Below are positions 25,278 through 34,038 of a stretch of DNA of 64,000 nt, one piece after another. Under the pieces are notes generated by a model. It had not been told where the DNA came from, ran no database searches, and was given only the letters and a program-made list of their open reading frames with translations. The translations under genes and the position numbers were made by a program. Positions within the stretch are counted from its first letter, which is position 1, and each line of letters opens with the position of its first letter. This stretch comes from JAFGRU01 sp016934985 (GTDB lineage: Bacteria; Desulfobacterota; Desulfuromonadia; Desulfuromonadales; JAAYDE01). The stretch covers positions 186,001 through 250,000 of the forward strand of contig CAXXJQ010000009.1 of assembly GCA_963665045.2 (NCBI GenBank), in the 5' to 3' direction.

Positions 25278-27139
25278 TCAAATGGCGTTCATTTAAAATA
25301 ATGGTGTTTTCTGCAACCCTGGCGATACTTTCGGGCTGTGCCCATATCGACCCGCCAAACCGGCCCTTGTACCGGCAGCCCTTTGAAACTCGAAAAAGCG
25401 GCAGCCGCATCGCCGAACCGCCGGCCGTTGCGCCGATCGAAAAGCCGAAAGTCAGGGTCATCTCCGGAACGCCGGTAGCCAGCTTCGAGGAAGCGCGGCA
25501 GAAGCTCGAAGCCCGGGCCGCCCGGCCCGCCGGGGGCATGGAGCAGCAGATCGGCTCGCTGAAGCTCAAGGGCATCACCGTCCGCACCCTCGCTGAGCTC
25601 CTGACCGAAGCCTACAACTACAATGTCGTGGCCACCCACAGCGTTTCCGGGCAAACCATTGACATCAACCTGCGCAACATCACCCTGCGCACCGCCATCG
25701 AATCGATCTGCCGCCTCAACGACCTGTGGTACCGCGAAGGGGAAGGCATCGTCACCCTCATGACCCGGGCGGAATACGTCCAGGATGTCCAGGTTCGCCA
25801 GACACCGCAGACGAGGGCTTTTTTCGTACGCTACACCAATGCCGCGGACATGGCCAAGGTGATTCAGGCCTCCATGGGCAAAGAGGTCTACCTGTCGGCG
25901 ATTGACGGGGAGAAAGTTTACGGACACATCGATCCCGACGAGAAAGCGGATGTCGGAGGAGGTGACTACGAAGGCCCGGATCTCAAGGACACCCGCATCA
26001 AAAAGAGTTCGGGAGGTCCGCAAACAACGGCGGGGAAAACCGGGCCGGGACCAAAAGGTTTCACTGCGGCCGGAGATAGCGGCCAGTATGAAAACATGTA
26101 TGCGCCCGGCAGCGAAAACGGTGGCCAAAAAACAAAAAGCGAGAGAGACGACAACGAACCCCTTCTGGCGATACTGACCGTTTTCAAACGCAACAACTGC
26201 ATTGTCGCCCGCTCCCTCGACGAAAACCTGCTAGGCGAAATGGGGAGAATCATCGAGGCCCTGGACACGCCGACCAACCAGGTCCTGCTGGAGGTGAAGA
26301 TAATGCAGCTCAATATCAGCGACGGCTTCGAAAGCTTTTTCGAATTCAACTATTCCGACGGCGATGAAAACACCCTGAATGTTCTGGGAACCAAAGCCCT
26401 GGGGACGACGGCACTCAATTATGTTTTTTCCGGCGAAGACATTCAGGCACGGGTGGCTTTTTACCAGAGCGAAGGACGCCTGGAAATGGTTTCCACCCCC
26501 TTTCTCATGGCGGCCAACAACAGCAAGGTCGAGTTTTTTGTCGGCGAGGATACGCCTCTGCGCGGCGACGTGACATCGGAAACCATTTCCATCGGGGATT
26601 CCGGCCAGACATCGACCTCCTTCACCCAGGAAATCGATGATGAAGAAATCGGTACCGACGTGGAGATGACGACCTTCATCAACGCCGACGGCACCGTCAC
26701 CCTCGATTTCGAAGCCGAGATATCCAGCGCCCTTCTCGCCTACAGCACCGTCCAGGTGGTCAACGACGTCACCGGGGATGTCCTCGAGTACCCCATAGAC
26801 GGCACCACCAAAAGCGAACTCAAGGCCATCCTTTCGGCCCGCTCCGGTCAGACCATCGCCATCGGCGGCATCATCCGCGAAACCATCGACGACAGCATCG
26901 CCAAGGTGCCGGTGCTCGGGGATATTCCCGGCCTGGGGTTCTTCTTCCGGGAGGTCTCCAAGAAGAAAGAGAAAACCGAGACGGTCATCCTCCTGACCCC
27001 CCACGTTATCATCCACCCGGCCCTGGCCGGCAAAGCGACCCGCGACTTCCTGGAGCGCAAAAGCTCCCACGAACAGGCGATTGACGGCCGCGAAAACATT
27101 CTGCTGGAGGATATCAGGGAGACTGAAGAGCGGAGATAA
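25274..27139 (+). CDS. Secretin lipoprotein (PilQ/MshL/GspD family)
   Basis: A 621-residue outer-membrane secretin from ATG 25274, overlapping the previous stop (ATGA). The signal peptide ends in a lipobox, AILSGC, so the mature protein is probably lipidated at Cys22. N0/STN-type and N1-like domains (IDINLRNITLRTAIESICRL; TRAFFVRYTNAADMAKVI) precede a poorly conserved linker near residues 230-300. The C-terminal secretin domain has VLLEVKIMQLNISD, the gate region FFVGEDTPL, and SGQTIAIGGIIRE with VPVLGDIPGLGFFF. It forms the exit channel. ATG 25268 is an alternative start. Confidence 0.9.
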   Translation: MIKWRSFKIMVFSATLAILSGCAHIDPPNRPLYRQPFETRKSGSRIAEPPAVAPIEKPKVRVISGTPVASFEEARQKLEARAARPAGGMEQQIGSLKLKGITVRTLAELLTEAYNYNVVATHSVSGQTIDINLRNITLRTAIESICRLNDLWYREGEGIVTLMTRAEYVQDVQVRQTPQTRAFFVRYTNAADMAKVIQASMGKEVYLSAIDGEKVYGHIDPDEKADVGGGDYEGPDLKDTRIKKSSGGPQTTAGKTGPGPKGFTAAGDSGQYENMYAPGSENGGQKTKSERDDNEPLLAILTVFKRNNCIVARSLDENLLGEMGRIIEALDTPTNQVLLEVKIMQLNISDGFESFFEFNYSDGDENTLNVLGTKALGTTALNYVFSGEDIQARVAFYQSEGRLEMVSTPFLMAANNSKVEFFVGEDTPLRGDVTSETISIGDSGQTSTSFTQEIDDEEIGTDVEMTTFINADGTVTLDFEAEISSALLAYSTVQVVNDVTGDVLEYPIDGTTKSELKAILSARSGQTIAIGGIIRETIDDSIAKVPVLGDIPGLGFFFREVSKKKEKTETVILLTPHVIIHPALAGKATRDFLERKSSHEQAIDGRENILLEDIRETEERR

Positions 27140-27163
27140 GCAACCAGTGTTAAGTGACTAAGT

Positions 27164-27209
27164 ACCAGTGTTAAGTTCCAGGTTTTAAGTTTTAGGTGAA
27201 AACCTGAAG
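27164..27209. repeat. Intergenic repeat between secretin and pilT-like genes
   Basis: A second copy of the repeat at 24754, identical over about 32 bases. More TTTTAAG-like remnants extend to 27310. Confidence 0.65.
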
Positions 27210-27341
27210 ACCGAAGACAGAACTGCTGATGAGAAGGCGACGCACGCTGCAAAACCCAGCTTCTTTTAGCCTTTTACTAAAAACTTGACACTTAAAACCT
27301 AAAGCTGTTTTTTCACCAACAACAAGGAGAAAATTTCAGAT

Positions 27342-28481
27342 ATGAGCGTCATTTCATCCATCGATATCAAAGCGAAAAAACCGGAGCGCATAGAGACGCT
27401 GCTGCGCGAAACCCTTCACAGGGACGCTTCCGACCTGCACCTGACCGCCGGCATGCCGCCGGTTTTCCGGATGCGCGGGGAACTGGCGAGCATGCCCTGC
27501 GACCCTTACCAGCCGGAGGAGATCAAAACCCTGATCGACGAAATCCTCACCCCCCGCCACAAGGAGGTTCTGACCAAAAAGAAATCCGTGGACTTCGCCA
27601 TCAGCGTCCCGGAAGTGGGGCGTTTCAGGGTGGCGGTCTATCACCAGCGCGGCGCTTTGAGCGTGGCCCTGCGCCTGCTGGCCAAGGGCATTCCCACCTT
27701 CCAGAGTCTCGGCCTGCCGGACAGCGTCGCCCGCCTCTCGGAGCTGCGCGACGGCCTGGTCCTGGTGACCGGGGTGACCGGGTCGGGGAAATCGACCACC
27801 CTGGCCACGGTCATCGATGACATCAACAAAAAACATCATCGCCATATCATCACCATCGAGGACCCCATCGAATATATCCATCAGAACAACCGCTGCATCA
27901 TCAATCAGCGCGAACTGCACACGGATGTCCCCACCTTCGACGACGCCCTGCGGGACTCCCTGCGTGCCGACCCGGACGTCATCCTGGTCGGCGAGATGCG
28001 CGACCTGGAAACCATGCGCACCGCCATAATGGCGGCGGAAACCGGCCATCTGGTCTTTTCGACCCTGCATTCCCGGGATTGCGTCTCCACCATCAACCGC
28101 ATGGTCGGAGCCTTTCCGGCCGGAGAACAGGCCCATATCCGCCAGCAGCTGTCCTCGACCCTGGTGGCGGTGGTTTCCCAGCGTCTGCTGCCCAATGCTG
28201 CCGGCAGCGGACGTGTGCCGGCCGTGGAGGTCATGTTTTCCACTCCCGGCATCTCCAACCTCATACGCCAGGGCAAGGACGACATGATCTATTCGGCCAT
28301 CGAGACCGGCTCCAGGCTCGGCATGCAGACCATGGAGCAGAGTCTTTTGCACCTCGTTGAAGACGGCGCAGTCGGCCTGGAGACCGGCGTTTCGGCAGCC
28401 AAAAACGGCAACCTGCTGCGCCGCCGGCTGACCCGCGGCCAGCAACCTCCGCTGAGGGAAACCGCGGAGATGAAAGGGTAG
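27342..28481 (+). CDS. PilT-type retraction ATPase
   Basis: A 379-residue hexameric secretion ATPase. The N-terminal PAS-like part (LRETLHRDASDLHLTAGMPP) is typical. The core has Walker A GVTGSGKSTT, the Asp box IITIEDPIEYIH, Walker B VILVGEMRDLETM and the His box TGHLVFSTLH. The segment VGEMRDLETMRTAI and the absence of the tetra-Cys zinc site mark it as PilT rather than PilB. It would power pilus retraction or disassembly, which classical type II secretion lacks. That argues for a dynamic pilus. AAGGAG site; next gene 6 bp downstream. Confidence 0.9.
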   Translation: MSVISSIDIKAKKPERIETLLRETLHRDASDLHLTAGMPPVFRMRGELASMPCDPYQPEEIKTLIDEILTPRHKEVLTKKKSVDFAISVPEVGRFRVAVYHQRGALSVALRLLAKGIPTFQSLGLPDSVARLSELRDGLVLVTGVTGSGKSTTLATVIDDINKKHHRHIITIEDPIEYIHQNNRCIINQRELHTDVPTFDDALRDSLRADPDVILVGEMRDLETMRTAIMAAETGHLVFSTLHSRDCVSTINRMVGAFPAGEQAHIRQQLSSTLVAVVSQRLLPNAAGSGRVPAVEVMFSTPGISNLIRQGKDDMIYSAIETGSRLGMQTMEQSLLHLVEDGAVGLETGVSAAKNGNLLRRRLTRGQQPPLRETAEMKG

Positions 28482-28487
28482 CCATAC

Positions 28488-30134
28488 ATGCTTCCCATGG
28501 AACGTTTTGGCGAATTTCTGGTGCGCAAGAACGCTATCAGCCGAGAAGCCCTAAGCAAAATGCTGGTTACCCAGCGCCTGGTCAAGGAGAAAATCGGTGT
28601 CATCGCGGTCCGCGAGGGGCTGTTGAGCGAAGAGGAGATGACGAACCTCCTTTCCGAGTTTCTGGAGATCCCTCTTTTTAAAACCGAGGGCGATAATATC
28701 GATCGGGGTGTCGTCAATATCATTCCCAAAAGGATGGCCCTCAAGGCCAATGTCCTGCCCGTGGCCATGGGGGATGCCGGGGAACTGATCCTGGCCAGCG
28801 CCGGGCCCCTGCCCAAATCGGTTCTGCAGACCATTTCGCGCATCGCCAAGAGGCAGGTGCGCCTGGCCCTGACCACGGCCACCAAACTGAAGAAGATGCA
28901 GAACCTCTTCTTCAGCCAGGCTTACGACACCAGCATCGACTTGAGCAAGCGCATCGACATCGAGGACTCCGGCTTCATTATCGAACTGCTGGAGAAGATC
29001 ATGGTGCGGGCCATCAACCACAACGCCTCGGACATCCATGTGGAGCCGGAAAAGGACGAACTGGTGGTGCGTTTCCGCGAAGACGGCGTCCTCCGCCGCA
29101 CCGAAACCTTCCCCTACGACATGGCAGCCAACCTGGTGGCCCGCATCAAGGTTCTCGGCGGGCTCGACATTGCCGAGAGGCGCAAGCCCCAGGACGGCGC
29201 CTTCTATTTCCTGCCCCAGACCCTCGACGTGGAGATCGACGGCGTCAACGTGAGGGTCAGCATCCTCCCCACGGTCCACGGGGAAAAGGCGGCGATGAGG
29301 CTTTTGCCGCCGCATGACGCGGTCATCGACCTGGACGAACTGGGCATGAATGAAACCATCCTGACCCGCTTCCGCAGGCACCTGAAAGCCCCCCACGGCA
29401 TCATCCTGGTCACGGGGCCGACCGGTTCGGGGAAATCGACCACCCTCTATGGTTCTCTCCAGATGCTGCGCACGGAGACCACCAACATCACCACCATCGA
29501 AGACCCGGTGGAGCTGACAGTGCGCGGCGTCAACCAGACCCAGGTCGACCGGGGCGAGAAGATATCCTTTGCCGCGGCCCTGCGCGCCATCCTCCGCCAG
29601 GACCCGGACATCATCATGGTCGGCGAGATCCGCGACGCCGAGACCCTGAGCATCTCGCTCAGGGCCGCCATCACCGGTCACCTGGTCCTGTCGACCCTGC
29701 ATACCAACGACGCGCCGAGCTCCTTCAACCGCATGACCGACATGGGCGCCGAACCTTTCCTGGTGTCGGCCTCGGTACGCGGGGTGCTGGCCCAGCGCCT
29801 GGTGCGGACCATCTGCCCCTTTTGCGGCGCCTGGGAGAAAATCAGCGCGGCCGAGATGGCCATGCTCGGCCTTGAGGAAGACCCTTTCCCCATCAAACGG
29901 GGAACGGGGTGCGGGCGCTGCCACATGGGCTATCGGGGGCGCCTGGGCATTTTCGAGCTCCTCTCGGTGGACGAGGGGCTGCAGAAGCTGATCATGGGGC
30001 GCGCCAATTTCGAGGAGCTGAGAACCTACGCGGTCAAAAACCAGGGATTCAAAACCCTGCGCCAGGACGGCATCGAAAAAATCAAAAAAGGGCTGACCTC
30101 ACCCGAAGAGGTGCTGCGGGTCACCATCGAATAA
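28488..30134 (+). CDS. PilB/GspE-type assembly ATPase
   Basis: A 548-residue extension ATPase. Its N-terminal MshEN-type domain (residues 1-140, MERFGEFLVRKNAISREALS) often binds c-di-GMP in related proteins. The catalytic core has Walker A GPTGSGKSTTLYGSL, the Asp box ITTIEDPVEL, Walker B DIIMVGEIRDAETL and the His box TGHLVLSTLHTNDA. The zinc tetra-Cys is present (CPFCGAWEK and CGRCHMGYRG). It powers assembly of the pseudopilins. A GGDEF enzyme lies further along at 44.5 kb. Confidence 0.93.
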   Translation: MLPMERFGEFLVRKNAISREALSKMLVTQRLVKEKIGVIAVREGLLSEEEMTNLLSEFLEIPLFKTEGDNIDRGVVNIIPKRMALKANVLPVAMGDAGELILASAGPLPKSVLQTISRIAKRQVRLALTTATKLKKMQNLFFSQAYDTSIDLSKRIDIEDSGFIIELLEKIMVRAINHNASDIHVEPEKDELVVRFREDGVLRRTETFPYDMAANLVARIKVLGGLDIAERRKPQDGAFYFLPQTLDVEIDGVNVRVSILPTVHGEKAAMRLLPPHDAVIDLDELGMNETILTRFRRHLKAPHGIILVTGPTGSGKSTTLYGSLQMLRTETTNITTIEDPVELTVRGVNQTQVDRGEKISFAAALRAILRQDPDIIMVGEIRDAETLSISLRAAITGHLVLSTLHTNDAPSSFNRMTDMGAEPFLVSASVRGVLAQRLVRTICPFCGAWEKISAAEMAMLGLEEDPFPIKRGTGCGRCHMGYRGRLGIFELLSVDEGLQKLIMGRANFEELRTYAVKNQGFKTLRQDGIEKIKKGLTSPEEVLRVTIE

Positions 30135-30144
30135 CGGAAGAGAT

Positions 30145-31356
30145 ATGCCGGCATATATCTGCACAACTTTGAACGAAGAAGGAAGACGGCTTCGCGAGAT
30201 CGTCAGCGCACCGGACAAGGATACGGCCGCGGAGCGCCTGAGGGTGCGCGGCCTGTCCGTCATCGAAATCCGCGAGAATGAAACCGGCCTGGCCGCCGCC
30301 TGGGGCAGCGGCGGCCTCATGGCCCGCCTGGGTGTCGTCCGAACGCGGGATCTGGTGCTCTTTTTCCGCATGTTTTCATCCCTCATCGAGTCCAACGTCA
30401 CCATCTCCGAGGCCATGGAAATTCTTTACGAGCAGGCGGAAAACCGCAAGCTAAAACGCGTCCTAGGCGACATCAAGGGACGCATCGAGGGAGGCACGCC
30501 CCTGAGCGATGCCATGGCCACCCACCCCAGGGTCTTTTCGGAAACCATCACCAACATGATCCGGGCCGGGGAACTAGGAGGCATTCTCGATACCGTTCTG
30601 GTGCGCATCTCGGACTACCTGGAAAGCCGCGCGGCCCTGCGCAGCAAGATGATCATCAGCATGATCTACCCGTCGGTGGTCGTGGTGGTGGCAACGGTGG
30701 TGGTCGTCTTTCTGGTCACCTTCGTCATTCCCAAGTTCGCCGTTCTGCTGGGCGGCCGCAAACTGCCGGCCAACACCCAGTTTCTACTCGATGTGGCGGC
30801 TTTCCTGACCGGCAACGCGGTGACCATCATGGTCGCGCTTTGCGCAACCATCCTGACCCTGGTTCTGATCATGGTCATTCCGGAAACCCGTGTCCACGTG
30901 GACCGCCACAAGATTCGCATTCCAATCATCGGCCCGGTGTTCCGCTACGGCGTTATCGTCCAGTTTTCGAAAACCTTCGCCGCCCTGCTGGAAAGCGGCA
31001 TCACCCTGGTGGAGGCCTTGCGCGCCACGGGCGACACTATCACGAATCTGGCCGTCAAGGGCATGATCGGCAAGATGAATGACCAGGTTCTGGCGGGCGA
31101 ACCCCTTTCGACGGCTTTCGAGGGCAGCCGGTTTTTCACGCCAATGGTCGGGGCCATGGTCAAGATCGGTGAGCACTCGGGTCTCATGGACCAGGCCATG
31201 ATGACCGTGGGAGATCTTCATGAAAAGCTCCTCCAGGACAAGATCGCGCGCATGAGCGCCATGATCGAGCCGGTTCTGATCATCATCCTCGGCGGCATTG
31301 TCGGCTATGTCGCCTGGGGTCTGGTGGCCGGCATGCTGGCATTGTATTCAGGGTAA
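30145..31356 (+). CDS. PilC/GspF-type inner-membrane platform protein
   Basis: A 403-residue polytopic protein with two GspF domains. The first (RTRDLVLFFRMFSSLIESNV, then GGTPLSDAMATHP) and second (QFSKTFAALLESGITLVEAL, then GEPLSTAFEGSRFFTP) are clear repeats. Three membrane helices are evident: near residue 175 (VVVVVATVVVVFLVTFVIPK), near 230, and at the C-terminus (IIILGGIVGYVAWGLVAGML). It anchors the assembly ATPase. It starts 10 bp after pilB and ends before a strong hairpin. Confidence 0.92.
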   Translation: MPAYICTTLNEEGRRLREIVSAPDKDTAAERLRVRGLSVIEIRENETGLAAAWGSGGLMARLGVVRTRDLVLFFRMFSSLIESNVTISEAMEILYEQAENRKLKRVLGDIKGRIEGGTPLSDAMATHPRVFSETITNMIRAGELGGILDTVLVRISDYLESRAALRSKMIISMIYPSVVVVVATVVVVFLVTFVIPKFAVLLGGRKLPANTQFLLDVAAFLTGNAVTIMVALCATILTLVLIMVIPETRVHVDRHKIRIPIIGPVFRYGVIVQFSKTFAALLESGITLVEALRATGDTITNLAVKGMIGKMNDQVLAGEPLSTAFEGSRFFTPMVGAMVKIGEHSGLMDQAMMTVGDLHEKLLQDKIARMSAMIEPVLIIILGGIVGYVAWGLVAGMLALYSG

Positions 31357-31357
31357 T

Positions 31358-31419
31358 AGCTGTCAGGTCTACACATTTGACAAATATTTTATTTGGTCAA
31401 ATGTGTTGACCTGACAGCT
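31358..31419. terminator. Long perfect-arm hairpin after the GspF gene
   Basis: AGCTGTCAGGTC... pairs with ...GACCTGACAGCT and inner arms ACATTTGAC/GTCAAATGT continue the stem. It lacks a T-run, so it may be a processing or attenuation structure rather than a full terminator. A related half (TCAGGTCTACACAT) is at 53612. Confidence 0.55.
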
Positions 31420-31438
31420 GCTCCCCTAACCTTTTTCA

Positions 31439-32335
31439 ATGACGAGTGAGGAGAAATATGACCCAAATTTTCAAAAAAGCTGGTTATTTTTACTGATTGC
31501 ATTTTTACTTGCGGGCTGCCCCGAGAAGAAAAACAGCGGCAATGTCCTGGCAACCTTTGAGGGCGGCAGCCTGACCGTCGAGGATGTGCAGGCCCATCTG
31601 CGCAAACTGAAAAAAGCCCCTCGTCACAAAAACAACCCGGAAATGCTGACTCCCGAATATGCTTTTGACCACGCCGTCAACATGGAGATGGTCATTGCCA
31701 AGGGTTTAAAGGAAAAGCTTCACCTCGATCCCAATATCCGCGCTGAAATTCATGGCTTCATGGCGGACCTGTTTCTCAAGGTCATGCAGGACCGGCTTGT
31801 GCCGGAAATTGACAAGAACAGCTTTACGGAGGAAGAGGTGCGGACCTACTTCGATGCCCATCCCGACACCTATGCCAGCCCTGCTCTTTACGACGTGCGT
31901 ATCATCAAGGCCGCCGAGAGGGCGCCGCTGGAAGCCCTGATCGCCCGGCTGGCAAGGGATGAAATCAGTTTTGAAGAGGCGGCAAAGCAACATTCCGAGG
32001 ATGAACAGAGCCGTGGCAAAGGGGGATTTATCGGTAAAAGGTCCCTCATACACTTCCGTCCCGACTGGCGCAATACCATGGAAAAGCTCGAACCCGGAAA
32101 AGTCTCGGAGCCCGTTGCTCTGGGCAAGGCCTGGTATCTCTTCAAGCTGGTCGAAAAAACCGAGGCCGTGCCCTATCGCTTCGAAGACAAAAAAGCCTAT
32201 GTGCGCAACGACCTTCTCTACGCGCGCTACCGGGAAGCCTGGCAGGAAACCTACGACAGCCTGAAAAAGGAATTTTCGCTCAAAGTCGAGGATAACCGTC
32301 TGCAGGACTTCTTCAAAGGAGAGGACCCGACATGA
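31439..32335 (+). CDS. Parvulin-type peptidyl-prolyl isomerase lipoprotein (PpiC/PrsA-like)
   Basis: A 298-residue exported chaperone. The signal peptide WLFLLIAFLLAGC ends in a lipobox. A SurA-type N-terminal domain comes first. A parvulin domain follows near residues 140-240 (PALYDVRIIKAAERAPLEAL, then GKGGFIGKRSLIHFRPDW). It probably folds secreted or outer-membrane parts of the pilus system. The start is odd: ATG 31439 has no ribosome site. A GAGGAG site points to ATG 31458, which is one base out of frame across an A6 run at 31473-31478. The next gene overlaps by ATGA. Confidence 0.8.
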   Translation: MTSEEKYDPNFQKSWLFLLIAFLLAGCPEKKNSGNVLATFEGGSLTVEDVQAHLRKLKKAPRHKNNPEMLTPEYAFDHAVNMEMVIAKGLKEKLHLDPNIRAEIHGFMADLFLKVMQDRLVPEIDKNSFTEEEVRTYFDAHPDTYASPALYDVRIIKAAERAPLEALIARLARDEISFEEAAKQHSEDEQSRGKGGFIGKRSLIHFRPDWRNTMEKLEPGKVSEPVALGKAWYLFKLVEKTEAVPYRFEDKKAYVRNDLLYARYREAWQETYDSLKKEFSLKVEDNRLQDFFKGEDPT

Positions 32336-32874
32336 AAAAATTTTTCACCAGACAACCGGTTGTGATCCTGCTGCTGCTCCTGGCCATGATCGGCGGCACC
32401 GCCCTCTCCGCCCAGGCTCACAGCACCAAGGGACGCCTGAAAGTTCCCCTGGACGAGGATGTTATCGGGGTCGATGACGTCGCCTATTTTGTCGAATCAC
32501 ATGTCCACCGCCACCGGTACAAAGACCGCTTTGCAAAAAGCAAAAACCGCTTTTACGTCAAGGATTTCAAAGGGGTGGAGCAAAACGGCAAAAAGGCCGA
32601 TATCCATTTCATCGTCCTCGACGTGAAAGATAACAGCGATTTTTCCGATAAGATGAGCATCTTTCAGGGCCACGACAAGGTCTGGCGTTACCAACCGGAA
32701 AACGGGCCGCCCCTGGAAATGCACACCTATGTCCCGAAATGGCGCCATTACTACCAGAGCTACATGCTGCCGGTCAGCGCCGGCGGCCTGGTGGCGGCCG
32801 CCGGCTTGCTGGTTTTCCTGCGGCTGCGCAAACGCAAGAAAGGAGTATCACCATGCGAAACCTGGAAACATTGA
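32332..32874 (+). CDS. Hypothetical membrane-anchored periplasmic protein
   Basis: A 180-residue protein with a signal peptide (PVVILLLLLAMIGGTALSAQ), then a His-rich segment (VESHVHRHRYKDRF). A periplasmic domain, one C-terminal helix (VSAGGLVAAAGLLVFLRLRK) and a short basic tail complete it. The His-rich stretch could bind metal. It overlaps the isomerase stop codon, and the next gene starts inside its 3' end, so all three are co-translated. Family not recognised. Confidence 0.7.
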   Translation: MKKFFTRQPVVILLLLLAMIGGTALSAQAHSTKGRLKVPLDEDVIGVDDVAYFVESHVHRHRYKDRFAKSKNRFYVKDFKGVEQNGKKADIHFIVLDVKDNSDFSDKMSIFQGHDKVWRYQPENGPPLEMHTYVPKWRHYYQSYMLPVSAGGLVAAAGLLVFLRLRKRKKGVSPCETWKH

Positions 32875-33158
32875 TTTTCGGGATTACAGTTCTGCTTCTT
32901 CCCTGTCTCGGCATGGCCCACACAGCCATAGTCACATGCCAGGAGAGTGACGGCAAATGCTGGTGCCGAGGCTTTTTCTCCGACATGTCGGTAGCCACCG
33001 GGGCGACCATCACGGTCAGGGACGACAGCGGCAAGGTGGTTTTCAAGGACAAGGTGGACAAAGACGGCGAGGTGGAGTTTTCAGCGCCCACGTCCCATTA
33101 CCAGGTGTTAATGGATGCTGGAAAGGGGCACAAGGCAGAGTGGGATTCGAAGGAATAG
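32853..33158 (+). CDS. Small secreted Cys-containing protein, paralogue of 40750-41074
   Basis: A 101-residue exported protein from ATG 32853 (AAAGGAG site). The signal peptide is LIFGITVLLLPCLGMAH. The mature part has CQESDGKCWCRGFFSDMS near the N-terminus and ends in YQVLMDAGKGHKAEW. The same layout (AHT.., Cys region, GGFSD, DAGEGH) is found in the product encoded at 40750 in the second feo cluster. The beta-rich core resembles carboxypeptidase-regulatory-like folds. Possibly a periplasmic metal-binding partner; function unknown. Confidence 0.7.
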   Translation: MRNLETLIFGITVLLLPCLGMAHTAIVTCQESDGKCWCRGFFSDMSVATGATITVRDDSGKVVFKDKVDKDGEVEFSAPTSHYQVLMDAGKGHKAEWDSKE

Positions 33159-33159
33159 G

Positions 33160-33265
33160 GGCTGCTGGAGAAGTTCTTTTGAGGCCGGTCAGAATTCGCA
33201 CACCCCGCTCAACTGCCCGGCTGATCTCAAAAGCCCCTCTCCTCAACGGCTGCGATGCAATGGGG
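33160..33265 (-). repeat. Dispersed repeat family R1, partial copy (minus orientation)
   Basis: On the minus strand this reads CAGCCGTTGAGG...CTTTTGAGATCA..CCGGGCAG...TTCTGACCGGCCTC, matching the first part of the copy at 62068. No gene. Confidence 0.6.
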
Positions 33266-33374
33266 AAAAAGGCAAAACCTAAAACCATATTTTTGCCATT
33301 TTGAGCCGTTGCCTCAAAATGAGTTGATTAAGCTTATGTTTGATTATGAATTTCAACCCCTTGCGATGAAGCCG

Positions 33375-33565
33375 GAGCGGAGGAAATGTTTTGAGAGTAA
33401 GACGGACAATTGAGCGGTTTTTGCGAATTCTGGCCGTCCTCAAAACGTTTCTGGAGCGTAGGGAAGCCGCAGGCCGAAGCACGGGGCGTCCTTTTCTTTG
33501 CTTCTTGCTTTTTGACGTAAAAAGAAAGAAGGCGTCGTCCGGGGACGCAACCCCGGGGGTTGAAA
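33375..33565 (+). repeat. Dispersed repeat family R1, near-complete copy
   Basis: Shares with 62090-62270 the order GAGCG.TTTTTGCGA, a T/A-rich palindrome of TTTTTGACG/GTAAAAAGAAAG type, and GGCGTCGTCCGGGGACGCAA near the end. Short open frames in it are by-products. It fills the gap between the small secreted protein and the GspG-like gene. Confidence 0.65.
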
Positions 33566-33643
33566 CTGTGAATAAAGGTATCAGCTGAACTACTTTGTTC
33601 CCCTGCAAATAACAATCTTTAACGCCACCCAAAGGGGCATGAA

Positions 33644-34024
33644 ATGTTTGAAATTATCAGACGCCTGCTGGTCGCGGGCCTGACGGTCGGCGTCATTGCC
33701 GGCAATGCCGATGAAATCACCCGTTTTTACGATGAAACCGTGGCCCATGCCCAGCATCTGGCCACTGCGGCCGACCTGCGCAGCATCAGCAACATGCTCG
33801 ACTACGAACTCATGAAAAGGGGGCGATATCCCCGCGACAAGGATTTTGGCGCCTGGATGCAGCGCAACTTCAAGGAAAATAATATCCAGGAACTCGGCCG
33901 CGATCATTGGGGAAACGACCTGGTTTACAAAGCGGATAGTTCCAGAAAACGTTTTTCACTATTAAGCAAAGGACCGGACGGTCTGGCCGGAACAGCCGAC
34001 GACCTTCTGGCCACCGGCCCCTGA
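33644..34024 (+). CDS. GspG-like protein without a prepilin cleavage motif
   Basis: A 126-residue protein with an N-terminal hydrophobic segment (RLLVAGLTVGVIAG). Its C-terminus, GRDHWGNDLVYKA followed by LLSKGPDGLAGTADDL, has the WG and GPDG..GT.DD marks of the GspG calcium-binding end. The usual G/FTLxE site is absent, so it may be anchored rather than processed. It lies 15 bp before the HAMP-type gene. It could be a specialised minor subunit or an assembly factor of the pseudopilus. Confidence 0.7.
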   Translation: MFEIIRRLLVAGLTVGVIAGNADEITRFYDETVAHAQHLATAADLRSISNMLDYELMKRGRYPRDKDFGAWMQRNFKENNIQELGRDHWGNDLVYKADSSRKRFSLLSKGPDGLAGTADDLLATGP

Positions 34025-34038
34025 AAGGAGGGAAACCA

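Noticed and set aside
28551..29924. A 457-codon minus-strand frame.
   Set aside because: Shadow of the PilB/GspE gene, a result of high GC at third positions.
33391..33632. Short open frames on both strands, 65-117 codons.
   Set aside because: They lie in the R1 repeat and recur with it; no ribosome site or coding character.
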